The notes beneath the pieces are model-generated. The model was given only the letters and a program-made list of their open reading frames with translations. It was not told the origin of the DNA and searched no databases. A program made the position numbers and the translations under genes. From Akkermansiaceae bacterium (lineage in GTDB: Bacteria > Verrucomicrobiota > Verrucomicrobiia > Verrucomicrobiales > Akkermansiaceae), in NCBI GenBank assembly GCA_023300205.1, contig JALZVD010000076.1:1-15791 (forward strand): a stretch of DNA of 15,791 nucleotides, in the 5' to 3' direction. Of the stretch, positions 7,880 to 15,160 are shown piece after piece (the stretch's first letter is position 1; every line of letters begins with the position of its first letter).

Positions 7880-8272
7880 ATGTACGAAGCACAAGGCACA
7901 ATCAAAATCATCAACGACATCCAGACATTTGGATCAGGATTCACCAAGCGTGAATTTGTCATCACCACAGGAGACTCTAAATACCCTCAGGATATCAAAT
8001 TCGAGATCGTAAAAGATAAATGCGCCCTACTTGACCAGTTCGCTTCAGGTCAAACCGTCAACGTAAGCTTCGACATCCGTGGAAATGAATACAACGGCAA
8101 ATACTACGTCAACCTCAACTGCTGGAAAATCCAAGCAGGAGCAGGTGGCGGAGGAGCAGGTAATCAAGCAGCACCTGCAAATAACTCCAATGATATGCCA
8201 GACTTCTCCAACAATCAAGGCGCCGCTGAGCCATCCATCGATGACCTCCGTGGTGACGATATCCCATTTTAA
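7880..8272 (+). CDS. DUF3127 OB-fold-like protein with SSB-type acidic tail
   Basis: A 130-residue protein. Residues 1-84 match the DUF3127 pattern: MYEAQGTIKII, FTKREFVITT (21-30), YPQDIKFE (35-42), then DKCALLDQF and a VSFDIRGNEYNGKYYVNLNCWKI-type end (62-84), consistent with a small OB-fold beta barrel. A low-complexity Gly/Ala/Asn linker follows (85-118). The protein ends DDLRGDDIPF, which matches the acidic C-terminal tip of single-stranded DNA-binding protein that docks repair and replication partners. It therefore looks like an SSB-related nucleic-acid-binding protein, though nucleic-acid binding is inferred. The aldolase gene begins 35 bases downstream with no terminator between, so the two may share a transcript. 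Confidence 0.8.
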   Translation: MYEAQGTIKIINDIQTFGSGFTKREFVITTGDSKYPQDIKFEIVKDKCALLDQFASGQTVNVSFDIRGNEYNGKYYVNLNCWKIQAGAGGGGAGNQAAPANNSNDMPDFSNNQGAAEPSIDDLRGDDIPF

Positions 8273-8307
8273 TCAATAACTTAACAACTAACAACCAACA
8301 GAAAATC

Positions 8308-9336
8308 ATGCCAGTAGCAACTCCAGAACAATACGCGCAAATGCTAGACGCTGCCCAAAAAGGCGGCTACGCATTTCCTGCCATCAACATTACCTCAATC
8401 GCTACCATCAACGGCGCGCTGAAAGCATTCGCAGAATCAGGATCTGACGGCATCATACAGGTTTCCACAGGTGGCGGATCATTCGCATCAGGACTCGCAG
8501 TTGCAGACGCCGCATTCGGTGCCATCGTACTCGCGCAAGCCACTCACCAACTCGCTGAGAAATATGACATCCTCGTAGCGCTCCACACAGACCACTGTCA
8601 CCCAGACAAAGTAGACGGCTTCCTCAAGCCTCTACTACAAGCATCACGCGACCGCATCGCAGAAGGCAAAGGACCTCTCTTCCAGTCACACATGTTTGAC
8701 GGCTCAGTAGTAGACCTAGACCAGAACATGGAAATCTCAAAAGGACTCCTCAAGGAATGCGCAGAACTCAACATCATCCTCGAAGTAGAAGCAGGATGCG
8801 TAGGCGGCGAAGAAGACGGGCATGACACCTCAGACCTTCCAGCAGAAAAACTCTACACCACCACTGAAGACATGATCCAGGTCTACGAGACACTCGCCCC
8901 CATCGGCAGATTCATGTTCGCAGCCACATTCGGAAACGTCCACGGCGCATACAAGCCAGGCTCAGTCAAACTTAAGCCTACTATCCTTCGTGACGGTCAA
9001 GCAGCAGTAGTAGACAAGCACGGTGCAGCAGCACAAATGGACTTCGTTTTCCATGGTGGATCAGGATCAGACCTCGCAGACATCCGCGAGACACTCGGCT
9101 ACGGCGTCATCAAAATGAACATCGACACCGACACCCAATACGCATTCACTCGTCCTATCGTCAATCACATCTGTGAAAACATCGAATCCGTTCTCAAGAT
9201 CGACGGTGAAGTCGGCTCAAAAGGCAAGTATGACCCTCGTTCATACATCAAGAAAGCTGAGCAAGGCGTATGTGAAAGACTCAAGCTAGCCTGTGATGAC
9301 CTCCTCTCAACCGGAAAAACCATCTACAAGAAATAG
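8308..9336 (+). CDS. fba: Class II fructose-bisphosphate aldolase
   Basis: A 342-residue zinc-dependent aldolase that reversibly splits fructose 1,6-bisphosphate into dihydroxyacetone phosphate and glyceraldehyde 3-phosphate in glycolysis and gluconeogenesis. Visible active-site elements: HTDHC (93-97) with catalytic D95 and zinc ligand H96, EVEAGCVGGEEDG (159-171), TFGNVHGAYKPG (207-218) with zinc ligand H212, and the phosphate-binding FHGGSGS (248-254) with zinc ligand H249. The length and the GGEEDG and HTDHC signatures fit the type A branch, as in E. coli FbaA or actinobacterial Fba. It is complete and cytoplasmic. It follows the DUF3127 gene after 35 bases and is closed by a strong terminator. 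Confidence 0.95.
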   Translation: MPVATPEQYAQMLDAAQKGGYAFPAINITSIATINGALKAFAESGSDGIIQVSTGGGSFASGLAVADAAFGAIVLAQATHQLAEKYDILVALHTDHCHPDKVDGFLKPLLQASRDRIAEGKGPLFQSHMFDGSVVDLDQNMEISKGLLKECAELNIILEVEAGCVGGEEDGHDTSDLPAEKLYTTTEDMIQVYETLAPIGRFMFAATFGNVHGAYKPGSVKLKPTILRDGQAAVVDKHGAAAQMDFVFHGGSGSDLADIRETLGYGVIKMNIDTDTQYAFTRPIVNHICENIESVLKIDGEVGSKGKYDPRSYIKKAEQGVCERLKLACDDLLSTGKTIYKK

Positions 9337-9365
9337 TCGTAATAACTTCTAATCTCTATACACAA

Positions 9366-9400
9366 AAGCTCTCAAGGTTCGCCTTGGGAGCTTTTTATTT
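9366..9400 (+). terminator. Rho-independent terminator after the aldolase gene
   Basis: AGCTCTCAAGG (9367-9377) and CCTTGGGAGCT (9382-9392) form an 11-bp stem with one G-T wobble around a stable TTCG tetraloop, followed by a T-rich run (TTTTTATTTT). It lies about 30 bases after the aldolase stop. Confidence 0.92.
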
Positions 9401-9435
9401 TCGCCAAATCCTCACTCCCCGCCTACTCTGACCCA

Positions 9436-9744
9436 ATGATAGAAATATTCAGTGACATCAGCCCAGTAAAAGTAGGTCATTACCAAACCATACTAGAAGA
9501 GCAAGGCATCGCCACCTTTCTCAGAAACAATAACCTCTCAGCAGTAGAAGTCCCTATACCCAAATTCTACCCAGCCCTCTGCATCATGAACGATGAAGAC
9601 CACCAGAAAGCCCTAACCATCCTCCAAGACATCATCAAAAAAGAACAAACTAAAATCAGCTCCCCAGACATCAACTGCCCCAACTGTAACGAACCAAACC
9701 CAGCAACCTTCGAAACCTGCTGGTCATGCTCCTCTGAACTTTGA
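9436..9744 (+). CDS. DUF2007-type protein with C-terminal zinc ribbon
   Basis: A 102-residue protein. Residues 1-70 follow the DUF2007 (putative signal-transducing) pattern: a first strand MIEIFSDIS, a helix with LEEQGIATFLRNNN where paralogues have a conserved amphipathic turn, and a strand ALCIMNDED leading into a second helix. The C-terminal end carries two CxxC knuckles, C81/C84 and C95/C98 (CPNCNEPNP and CWSC), a zinc-ribbon layout. The biochemical role of DUF2007 is not established; structures resemble the PII/GlnB-type ferredoxin-like fold. The gene stands alone after the aldolase terminator and converges on rluE, 19 bases away, without an obvious shared terminator. Confidence 0.75.
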   Translation: MIEIFSDISPVKVGHYQTILEEQGIATFLRNNNLSAVEVPIPKFYPALCIMNDEDHQKALTILQDIIKKEQTKISSPDINCPNCNEPNPATFETCWSCSSEL

Positions 9745-9763
9745 CTGCCAAAACCCCCAGCAC

Positions 9764-10342
9764 CTAATACTTCTTCAGTGCTTCCACATCATCATCATCC
9801 AGAACTACCCACTTTCCTGGCTGTAGATCACCCAGATCATACTCCCCTATACTAGAACGTATCAGACGTAACGTAGGATAACCTATCTTAGCAGTCACCC
9901 GCCTCACTTGTCGGTTCTTACCCTCCTTCAGCCTTAGCATGATCCAAGAAGAACGCTTCTCAGACGCAGCATCCACCGCCGGCTCCCTAGCACTAAGTTT
10001 TCTAGGCTCTCCACCCATCAGCTGAGCAAAACAAGGCAACGTCGTATAACCTCGTATATCCAAACCGCCAGCAGCCACATCACGCATATCCGCAAGCGTA
10101 GGCTTCCCATCCACCTGCACCAAATACGTCCGCACATGCTGCTTATGCGGCCGCAGTAAATCAGCCTCTAACTGCTTCTCATCCGTGATCAATAACAAAC
10201 CCTCAGAATCCATATCCAGCCTACCCACAGGAGTAAACTCTGGCGGCAGATCATACGCCGCTAATGTCTTCTGCCCAGGATGATCCGGATTTTCGTTGAA
10301 CTGACTCAGAACCCCGTAAGGCTTATTAAATGCAATAATCAT
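9764..10342 (-). CDS. rluE: 23S rRNA pseudouridine synthase, RluE-like
   Basis: A 192-residue RsuA/RluE-family pseudouridine synthase. It opens with FNKPYGVLSQF (5-15). The catalytic motif GRLDMDSEGLLLITDE (40-55) holds the nucleophilic aspartate D43, and the end of the domain has the family block EGKNRQVRRVTAKIGYPTLRL. There is no N-terminal S4 domain, which together with the short length matches RluE rather than RluB, RluF or RsuA. E. coli RluE makes pseudouridine 2457 in 23S rRNA; the site here is inferred. Its start overlaps the stop of the upstream 338-aa gene by four bases, implying translational coupling. Confidence 0.9.
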   Translation of the reverse strand: MIIAFNKPYGVLSQFNENPDHPGQKTLAAYDLPPEFTPVGRLDMDSEGLLLITDEKQLEADLLRPHKQHVRTYLVQVDGKPTLADMRDVAAGGLDIRGYTTLPCFAQLMGGEPRKLSAREPAVDAASEKRSSWIMLRLKEGKNRQVRRVTAKIGYPTLRLIRSSIGEYDLGDLQPGKWVVLDDDDVEALKKY

Positions 10343-11355
10343 AATTTTAACATGTAGTAGATATGCTTCTCAGTAAGTTCACCCATCGTCGAGCACTCCG
10401 TGAAAATATCTGTCTTGTGAATTTGGTTTAGCTCACCCGCTAAGCGAGTAATATGTTTCTCAGGAGCTAGCTTCTCCTTCCTCATTACCCGTAGCAGACC
10501 CCTCAGCCTTATAGACTCTGAAGATGCTCGGTGAGCCATCTGCGAGCGCTCCTCCTCAGCATACTGACGGATCGTCCGGCGGTTTAAACTCTTAAAACTC
10601 AAACGGGTAATATTTCTATTAGAGCTAAAATTATAAGAATGATAAATCTTACACTTCCCCTCATAAGACTGTTGATCAAAGTCAATAGGTCGTACCCTAT
10701 ACTGCACCTCCTCGAAGTCTGGCGTGATATCCACCACATAGTTCACAGAGCGCATGTCACCCAATAACCTGATAAAACAACGCTCGTTAAACTTCACAAA
10801 CTCCTTAGCAATCCGCACCTCATTAATCCGTTTACTATGCAGATAATCACCCAGAAATACATCCCCAGGAAGACCCGCTACGTGATTCTCAATAAGCGTG
10901 TTACCCTGCACAATATAATTCATCCGGTTCGGTGAAAGTATATGCTCAAGCTCCAACCCATAGATACGTGAAGCATCTGCTACCTTCACATAATAATAAT
11001 CAGAATTATCGTTAAACTGATTCGTAATCTTGATTCTAAACGGACGAGAATTTCCAAACTCACCCAGATCTATACGGTCCACTATCAAATGCTCATGATA
11101 GCTACTATCCCCTCCTATCTTCAAAGTTGCATACACCTTCGTTAGCTTCACTCTCAGCTCCTCCATCACCTCAGGCGGATAGAACACCGTTAGCCAAAGC
11201 GTCTCATCACCACTCGGATCCTCATAAGGAATCGCCCCAATGAATCCATTCAGATCATCATACACCAGCGGCATATTGGTCTGTCTCCCATAATGATAAA
11301 GATAATGCCTCAACGAAGCAGTAATTTCATAAGGAATTTTCTTTTGAGATATCAT
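10339..11355 (-). CDS. Unidentified 338-aa protein, possibly with a divergent kinase fold
   Basis: I do not recognise a named family. No signal peptide or membrane segment is visible. The order of conserved-looking residues suggests a kinase/aminoglycoside-phosphotransferase-like fold: a strand with lysine (YYVKVAD, K124), a helix with glutamate (GLELEHIL, E135/E137), a hinge-like NTLIENHVAGLPGD (152-165), a catalytic-loop-like LGDMRSVN (198-205) with the D-x4-N spacing of D200 and N205, and about 20 residues later IDFD (224-227) as the metal-binding aspartate motif. The first residue of the HxD loop is Leu rather than His. The C-terminal 100 residues are helical and basic (SLNRRTIRQYAEEERSQMAH). 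It overlaps rluE by four bases, so a link to rRNA or translation is possible but unproven. The ATG at 11355 is the first in-frame start. Confidence 0.6.
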   Translation of the reverse strand: MISQKKIPYEITASLRHYLYHYGRQTNMPLVYDDLNGFIGAIPYEDPSGDETLWLTVFYPPEVMEELRVKLTKVYATLKIGGDSSYHEHLIVDRIDLGEFGNSRPFRIKITNQFNDNSDYYYVKVADASRIYGLELEHILSPNRMNYIVQGNTLIENHVAGLPGDVFLGDYLHSKRINEVRIAKEFVKFNERCFIRLLGDMRSVNYVVDITPDFEEVQYRVRPIDFDQQSYEGKCKIYHSYNFSSNRNITRLSFKSLNRRTIRQYAEEERSQMAHRASSESIRLRGLLRVMRKEKLAPEKHITRLAGELNQIHKTDIFTECSTMGELTEKHIYYMLKL

Positions 11356-11419
11356 TCAGCTCACATTAGCCTGTTATGTTTCAGAGCGCCATCCAATTTC
11401 GAATTATCCATCGATAAAT

Positions 11420-12310
11420 CTAAACCTTAGCCAGCTTCTTATTCGCCTTCTTGATCACACTAGATGAACCCTTTGTATCTTCCGCCGCTCTGAGAAATTC
11501 AGCATAGTTCTCCGCCACCGCGGCATACTCATCCGCCTCTTCCTTAAGGTGGCCCTCATAGATCGTCAGCGACTTCTCAAAATACTCTCTAGCCTGCTTA
11601 CTCTCTCCTACCTGAGCCAGAGCTAATGCCAGATTAGAATAAGACTGTGCGGTATCAGGATGATTCTTCCCCATACTCTCCAGCCTGCTCTCCAATGCCA
11701 TCGTATGCATCTCACGTGCCTGCTCATCATACCCAGACTTCAGATACAGAGCACCCACATTATTAAATAAAATCGCCGTCTTCTCATGGTTTTTACCATA
11801 AGCATTATGGCAAATCTCCAGACCCTTCAAGAATAACGTCTCAGCCGTATCCATATTACCTAAGCTCCTATAAATGAAACCTAGATTATTACAAATATCA
11901 GCCACCTCTTCCAGCTGCGGAGGATCCAGCCGCTCATACATCTCTATCGCACGCTCATAAAAAAGTATCGCCTCCTCATCATTCTCCACAAAATCATACA
12001 ACACACCAATACTTCCACTAATTCGCGCTAACATATCCGTACACTCAGCCCTACCATTCAGCATCTCTAACGCCTCCAGATAAATCACCCGTGAATCTTC
12101 TAAATAGCTCTGCTGCCTCAATAAATCTCCTTTGATCTCAAGAGTAGCCGCTAAGCATACAATATCATTAAATTCTCCAGTGTTCGATAGACGTGCCTTC
12201 TCTACAGCGGCATCAGCTGAGCGCATCGCTTCATCCCATCTCCCAGCATTCGCTAGCTCTAACACGCGCTCTGAGAGCATCTCTAATAAATTGGCTGTTC
12301 CTGAATCCAT
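11420..12310 (-). CDS. Tetratricopeptide-repeat protein (kinesin-light-chain-like repeats)
   Basis: A 296-residue cytoplasmic, all-helical protein without a signal peptide. At least five to six TPR units are visible, several of the 42-residue kinesin-light-chain type: for example NNLGFIYRSLGNMDTAETLF followed by KGLEICHNAYG, then NNVGALYLKSGYDEQAREMH with MALESRLESMGKNHPDTA, then SNLALALAQVGESKQAREYF with KSLTIYEGHL. Such repeats are protein-interaction scaffolds, and no catalytic domain is attached. The last 30 residues are Lys-rich and probably unstructured. It lies 64 bases upstream of the 338-aa gene in the same direction and could be in its operon. The partner is unknown. Confidence 0.85.
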   Translation of the reverse strand: MDSGTANLLEMLSERVLELANAGRWDEAMRSADAAVEKARLSNTGEFNDIVCLAATLEIKGDLLRQQSYLEDSRVIYLEALEMLNGRAECTDMLARISGSIGVLYDFVENDEEAILFYERAIEMYERLDPPQLEEVADICNNLGFIYRSLGNMDTAETLFLKGLEICHNAYGKNHEKTAILFNNVGALYLKSGYDEQAREMHTMALESRLESMGKNHPDTAQSYSNLALALAQVGESKQAREYFEKSLTIYEGHLKEEADEYAAVAENYAEFLRAAEDTKGSSSVIKKANKKLAKV

Positions 12311-12361
12311 AATTATTTAACTTCTAATAGTCATGTTTTCTAAACTAATCGCAGGAAAATG

Positions 12362-12389
12362 AAAGGCATTTTTAAAAAAACATTCCTTT
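12362..12389 (-). terminator. Possible weak terminator after recO
   Basis: AAAGG (12362-12366) pairs with CCTTT (12385-12389), with partly complementary A/T-rich sequence between them and T-rich flanks. It lies just after the recO stop and before the TPR gene. The stem is interrupted and A/T-rich, so strength is doubtful. Confidence 0.3.
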
Positions 12390-12402
12390 ATTTTAAAAAA
12401 CT

Positions 12403-12936
12403 TCACTCTCGAAATAACTCTTCACAAGCCGTTCTATTTTTCGGTAATCCACCAAACGCCCGTCTTAGACACAAATGCGGTTGGCTTTTCCCATCCCACA
12501 CACCTAACAAAATACTCAGCTCCTTCTCAAAATGAACCACCGCTCTCCACTCCGCAGGCCTCTCACTCAGATACGCATAAGCCCTAACAAGAAGCGCATA
12601 CACCTCATCATCCACCTCCCCTCCCTCCATCACATACTCCAGTAACGTCGCAAAATATCCAGCAACCATCGTATTCTTATACCCCTTTCGGATACCCTCC
12701 CCATACTCACTCACCACCAGCTCCTTCAATGTCCCAAGCTCACTCTTCGCACTATCTACCCAGGAAAACTCAGCAGTATAAAAAAGATCTAACTTCCCTG
12801 CAAACGCACTCTTCGGCCTCCGCGCACCCTTCGCAACAGTCTTCACCAGACCCACACCCTCCACGCACCAAGTCACTATCAGACTCGTCTCAGTCAGTTT
12901 AGTAAGTCTCAGAATAATGCCATACCCAGTCCTCAT
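12403..12936 (-). CDS. recO: DNA repair protein RecO (short form)
   Basis: A 177-residue RecO-like protein. The N-terminal OB-fold portion is clear: GYGIILRLTKLTETSLIVTW (4-23), then the loop KTVAKGARRPKSAFAGKLD, typical of RecO (KGxR..KS.f...L), and the ELGTLKELV strand. The helical part follows with GYFATLLEYVMEGGEVDDEVY and HFEKELSILLGV. RecO helps load RecA on SSB-coated gaps and anneals SSB-covered strands in the RecFOR pathway. At 177 residues it is well short of the usual ~240, and the zinc-finger cysteines and the rest of the helical domain are largely missing. The reading frame ends cleanly in LFRE and stop, so this is probably a lineage-typical short form rather than a frameshift. 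It starts five bases after the methyltransferase stop. Confidence 0.85.
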   Translation of the reverse strand: MRTGYGIILRLTKLTETSLIVTWCVEGVGLVKTVAKGARRPKSAFAGKLDLFYTAEFSWVDSAKSELGTLKELVVSEYGEGIRKGYKNTMVAGYFATLLEYVMEGGEVDDEVYALLVRAYAYLSERPAEWRAVVHFEKELSILLGVWDGKSQPHLCLRRAFGGLPKNRTACEELFRE

Positions 12937-12941
12937 ACACC

Positions 12942-14168
12942 CTATCTTGAAATCATCACTATCCGGTTCGTATTCGTCCCCTTAGACTGATTATCCACTC
13001 CCCAGCAATTCGCCGTCTTCGTAAATTCCTGCGCATTAATCAGCACCCCATGCACACACAACCCCGCATCCAAAGCCGCCCTTATAACCAACTCCTCCAA
13101 CATCACCTTTGACTTCTTCACCTCCCCCACCTCAAACGCGATCACCCCATCACTCACCAACAAACGCCCCAACTCCCTAAAAACCTCAGTCATCTTCCCC
13201 ACCCACAAATCCTCAGACTTCAACTGAGAAATCGGCAACTCCGCAGAATCAATCCCATTAAACCAACACCGCAACCAATTATCCGCCCTATAATCCACCA
13301 CATCCAGAAACGGCGGTGACGTCACAACCAGCTTCACACTCCCACTCGCTATCTCATCCGTACCCTCCGCCTGACTCGTCGTCATCAACGGCGCACTCCT
13401 CTCCAGCCTCTCCCTATCAGAATCAGTCAGCCTACTAAGCAGCTGCTTAGACTTCTTCAAAATGATCGCCCTCACATCCTTCACCACCGGTACCTGATCA
13501 CGCTTCTCATTGATCATCCGCTGTCGCTCCGCTGTCACCGCCTGATTTGGCGGCATCGTATACACAGAAAAGAACCCCGGAGAATGACCAGTCAGCCTAT
13601 TCGTAGCCAACATTCTCACCCATCGGTCTACATCATCAAGCTCACCACTCGCCTCACGCTCCATGAAATAACAACGCAGCGCACTAATCTCACTCAGCGT
13701 CTCCCCATGGTAAAATGCCAACAACTCAGCATCCTCACCCCCCCTAGACTCAGCAGTCGCACTCAGAGAAATCTCCCCTAAGCGCACCGCCACCTCGTCC
13801 TGACTCGGTGGCGACAGCCGCGGCATACAAAGCACCTTAGACAACGGATTAATATCATTACCAGCCACCCTCCTCCCCAGTAGAGCAGACTCCACTAACG
13901 TAGTCCCTCTTCCCATAAAAGGATCATAAACCACATCCCCCTCAGAAGTCAGCCTCTCCAAAAAAAACCTCGGCAACTGAGGCTTAAAACACGCCCGGTA
14001 AGACACCTCATGTAGCGAATGAGCCGCACGTTGCTTAGACGTCCAGAACTCGTTCACATAAAAAGCCACATCCTGCCCACAAATCTCCTTATGCTCAACC
14101 AATGTCCGCTCGCCAAAATCAGCAAACCCCTCAACCTCAGCAAAAAATCTATCCAGCTTAAGCCGCAT
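12942..14168 (-). CDS. SAM-dependent DNA modification methyltransferase (N4/N6 type)
   Basis: A 408-residue methyltransferase when started at the ATG at 14168. An earlier in-frame ATG at 14237 would overlap terC by 80 bases and add an unlikely basic tail. The chosen start overlaps terC by only 11 bases and has AAAGG four bases upstream. Motif I is DPFMGRGTTLVES (82-94), then GNDINP (103-108) for cofactor binding, and motif IV is TSPPF (283-287), the SPP[YF] form usual in N4-cytosine enzymes. A long insert lies between them and includes TGHSPGFFSVYTMPPNQ near 193-209. No restriction endonuclease gene is adjacent, so it is an orphan methylase; a Trm11-like RNA methylase is an alternative. It sits between terC and recO in a tight operon. 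Confidence 0.8.
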   Translation of the reverse strand: MRLKLDRFFAEVEGFADFGERTLVEHKEICGQDVAFYVNEFWTSKQRAAHSLHEVSYRACFKPQLPRFFLERLTSEGDVVYDPFMGRGTTLVESALLGRRVAGNDINPLSKVLCMPRLSPPSQDEVAVRLGEISLSATAESRGGEDAELLAFYHGETLSEISALRCYFMEREASGELDDVDRWVRMLATNRLTGHSPGFFSVYTMPPNQAVTAERQRMINEKRDQVPVVKDVRAIILKKSKQLLSRLTDSDRERLERSAPLMTTSQAEGTDEIASGSVKLVVTSPPFLDVVDYRADNWLRCWFNGIDSAELPISQLKSEDLWVGKMTEVFRELGRLLVSDGVIAFEVGEVKKSKVMLEELVIRAALDAGLCVHGVLINAQEFTKTANCWGVDNQSKGTNTNRIVMISR

Positions 14169-15030
14169 TACCTTTAGCTTCCGCTTCAGCTCTAGCCCTC
14201 TCAGCCAACAACTTCTTCTGATACCGCGTCTGAACAATGTCCGTGATCACCAACACTCCGATCACAAAGTAAAACGTCGTCTTCGTCATCACCTGGATCT
14301 CCTCACCAAACAACTTCATATGCCCCAAATGCGCACCCTCAGTCAGCAACATAATACCAACTACAAACAAAATAAACAAACCCAGAACCTCATACATCCG
14401 GTTCTTCTGTAAGAAATCAGAAACCTTATCAGCCAACCAGATCATCAAGCCACCAGACACAAAGATCGCCACCACCATCACCCACATGATGTACTGCAAG
14501 TTACCAGCCGCATCCTTATACTGAGCCAGAGCCATCGCAGATAAAATAGAATCAAAAGAGAAAATAACATTCATCATCACAATCATCGCTATCACAGATC
14601 CCGCAGACTTCTTCTTATTATCCACCGCATGACCATGCTCAATATGCATCATATGCAGCACCTCCTTAGTCGCCGTATAGAGAATAAACACACCACCAAA
14701 CAACACAATCAATGAATGACCATTAAACGACCCTGAAAACCAATCCCCAGTCGCCGAGAACAACGGCTTCTGAAACTGCGCAATCAAATGCACCAACGTG
14801 AACAACAAAATCACACGTAATATAATCGCAATACCTATACCCAACTTCCGCACCTTTGCCTGGTCCTTCTCCGGCGCACGCTTAGACTCCAGTGAAATAT
14901 ACAACAAATTATCAAACCCAAGAACAGTCTGAAGAATCATCAACATAAACAACGTCCCAATCGCTGAAATTAGAGTCGGCTCACCCATCGCTGTCGAAGT
15001 ACTAAGTAAAGTTTGGTAGATCATTTCCAT
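14158..15030 (-). CDS. TerC-family integral membrane protein
   Basis: A 290-residue polytopic protein with about seven hydrophobic segments (roughly residues 18-38, 64-84, 105-122, 144-168, 179-200, 212-230, 251-267). TerC-family marks are GFDNLLYISL (38-47) with a membrane aspartate D40, the YTATKEVLHMMH stretch after the third segment, and SFDSILSAMALAQ (158-170) with a second membrane aspartate D160. Relatives (TerC, Alx, YkoY, YceF) are implicated in manganese export and metalation of exported proteins, and in tellurite resistance. No yybP-ykoY riboswitch pattern is seen upstream. The C-terminus is a charged cytoplasmic tail rich in Ala, Glu, Lys and Arg. It is the first gene of the terC - methyltransferase - recO unit. 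The ATG at 15030 or the second Met (15024) could be used. Confidence 0.9.
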   Translation of the reverse strand: MEMIYQTLLSTSTAMGEPTLISAIGTLFMLMILQTVLGFDNLLYISLESKRAPEKDQAKVRKLGIGIAIILRVILLFTLVHLIAQFQKPLFSATGDWFSGSFNGHSLIVLFGGVFILYTATKEVLHMMHIEHGHAVDNKKKSAGSVIAMIVMMNVIFSFDSILSAMALAQYKDAAGNLQYIMWVMVVAIFVSGGLMIWLADKVSDFLQKNRMYEVLGLFILFVVGIMLLTEGAHLGHMKLFGEEIQVMTKTTFYFVIGVLVITDIVQTRYQKKLLAERARAEAEAKGNAA

Positions 15031-15048
15031 GCACGCCTTATGCCGTGC
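15031..15048 (-). promoter_or_regulatory. Small hairpin directly before the TerC start codon
   Basis: On the minus strand GCACG (15048-15044) and CGTGC (15035-15031) form a five-bp GC-rich stem around GCATAAGG, ending at the base before the ATG. The only Shine-Dalgarno-like bases (AAGG) are in the loop and partly in the stem, so it could modulate translation. It could be chance. Confidence 0.3.
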
Positions 15049-15090
15049 AATGACTCATTGATCAATAAAAAATCTTACCCCCTTCCCACC

Positions 15091-15126
15091 AAAAATGAAA
15101 ACCCCTGCTGAAAATATCCCAGCAAG
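15091..15126 (-). terminator. Probable terminator after the HMA lipoprotein gene
   Basis: On the minus strand CTTGCTG (15126-15120) pairs with CAGCAGG (15110-15104) in a seven-bp stem with one wobble and a nine-base loop. T-rich sequence follows (TTTTCATTTTT), interrupted by GG and C. It lies about 35 bases after the stop at 15161 and before terC. Confidence 0.5.
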
Positions 15127-15160
15127 AGCCACAATCCCTAAAGTTCCTTAAACAAAAAAA

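Noticed and set aside
8079..8309. Alternative-frame and antisense frames over the end of the DUF3127 gene
   Set aside because: Their products are low-complexity readings of the repetitive linker codons; the DUF3127 frame with its DDIPF end is clearly the coding one.
14169..14237. Upstream in-frame start for the methyltransferase (MFRRGIRRSC...)
   Set aside because: It would overlap terC by 80 bases and add a basic, non-conserved-looking tail. The ATG at 14168 has AAAGG upstream and leaves an 11-base overlap.
15031..15160. yybP-ykoY manganese riboswitch upstream of the TerC-family gene
   Set aside because: This class of transporter often has one, but the conserved GGGGAGUA and UACUGGCCG-like segments are not present in the leader.
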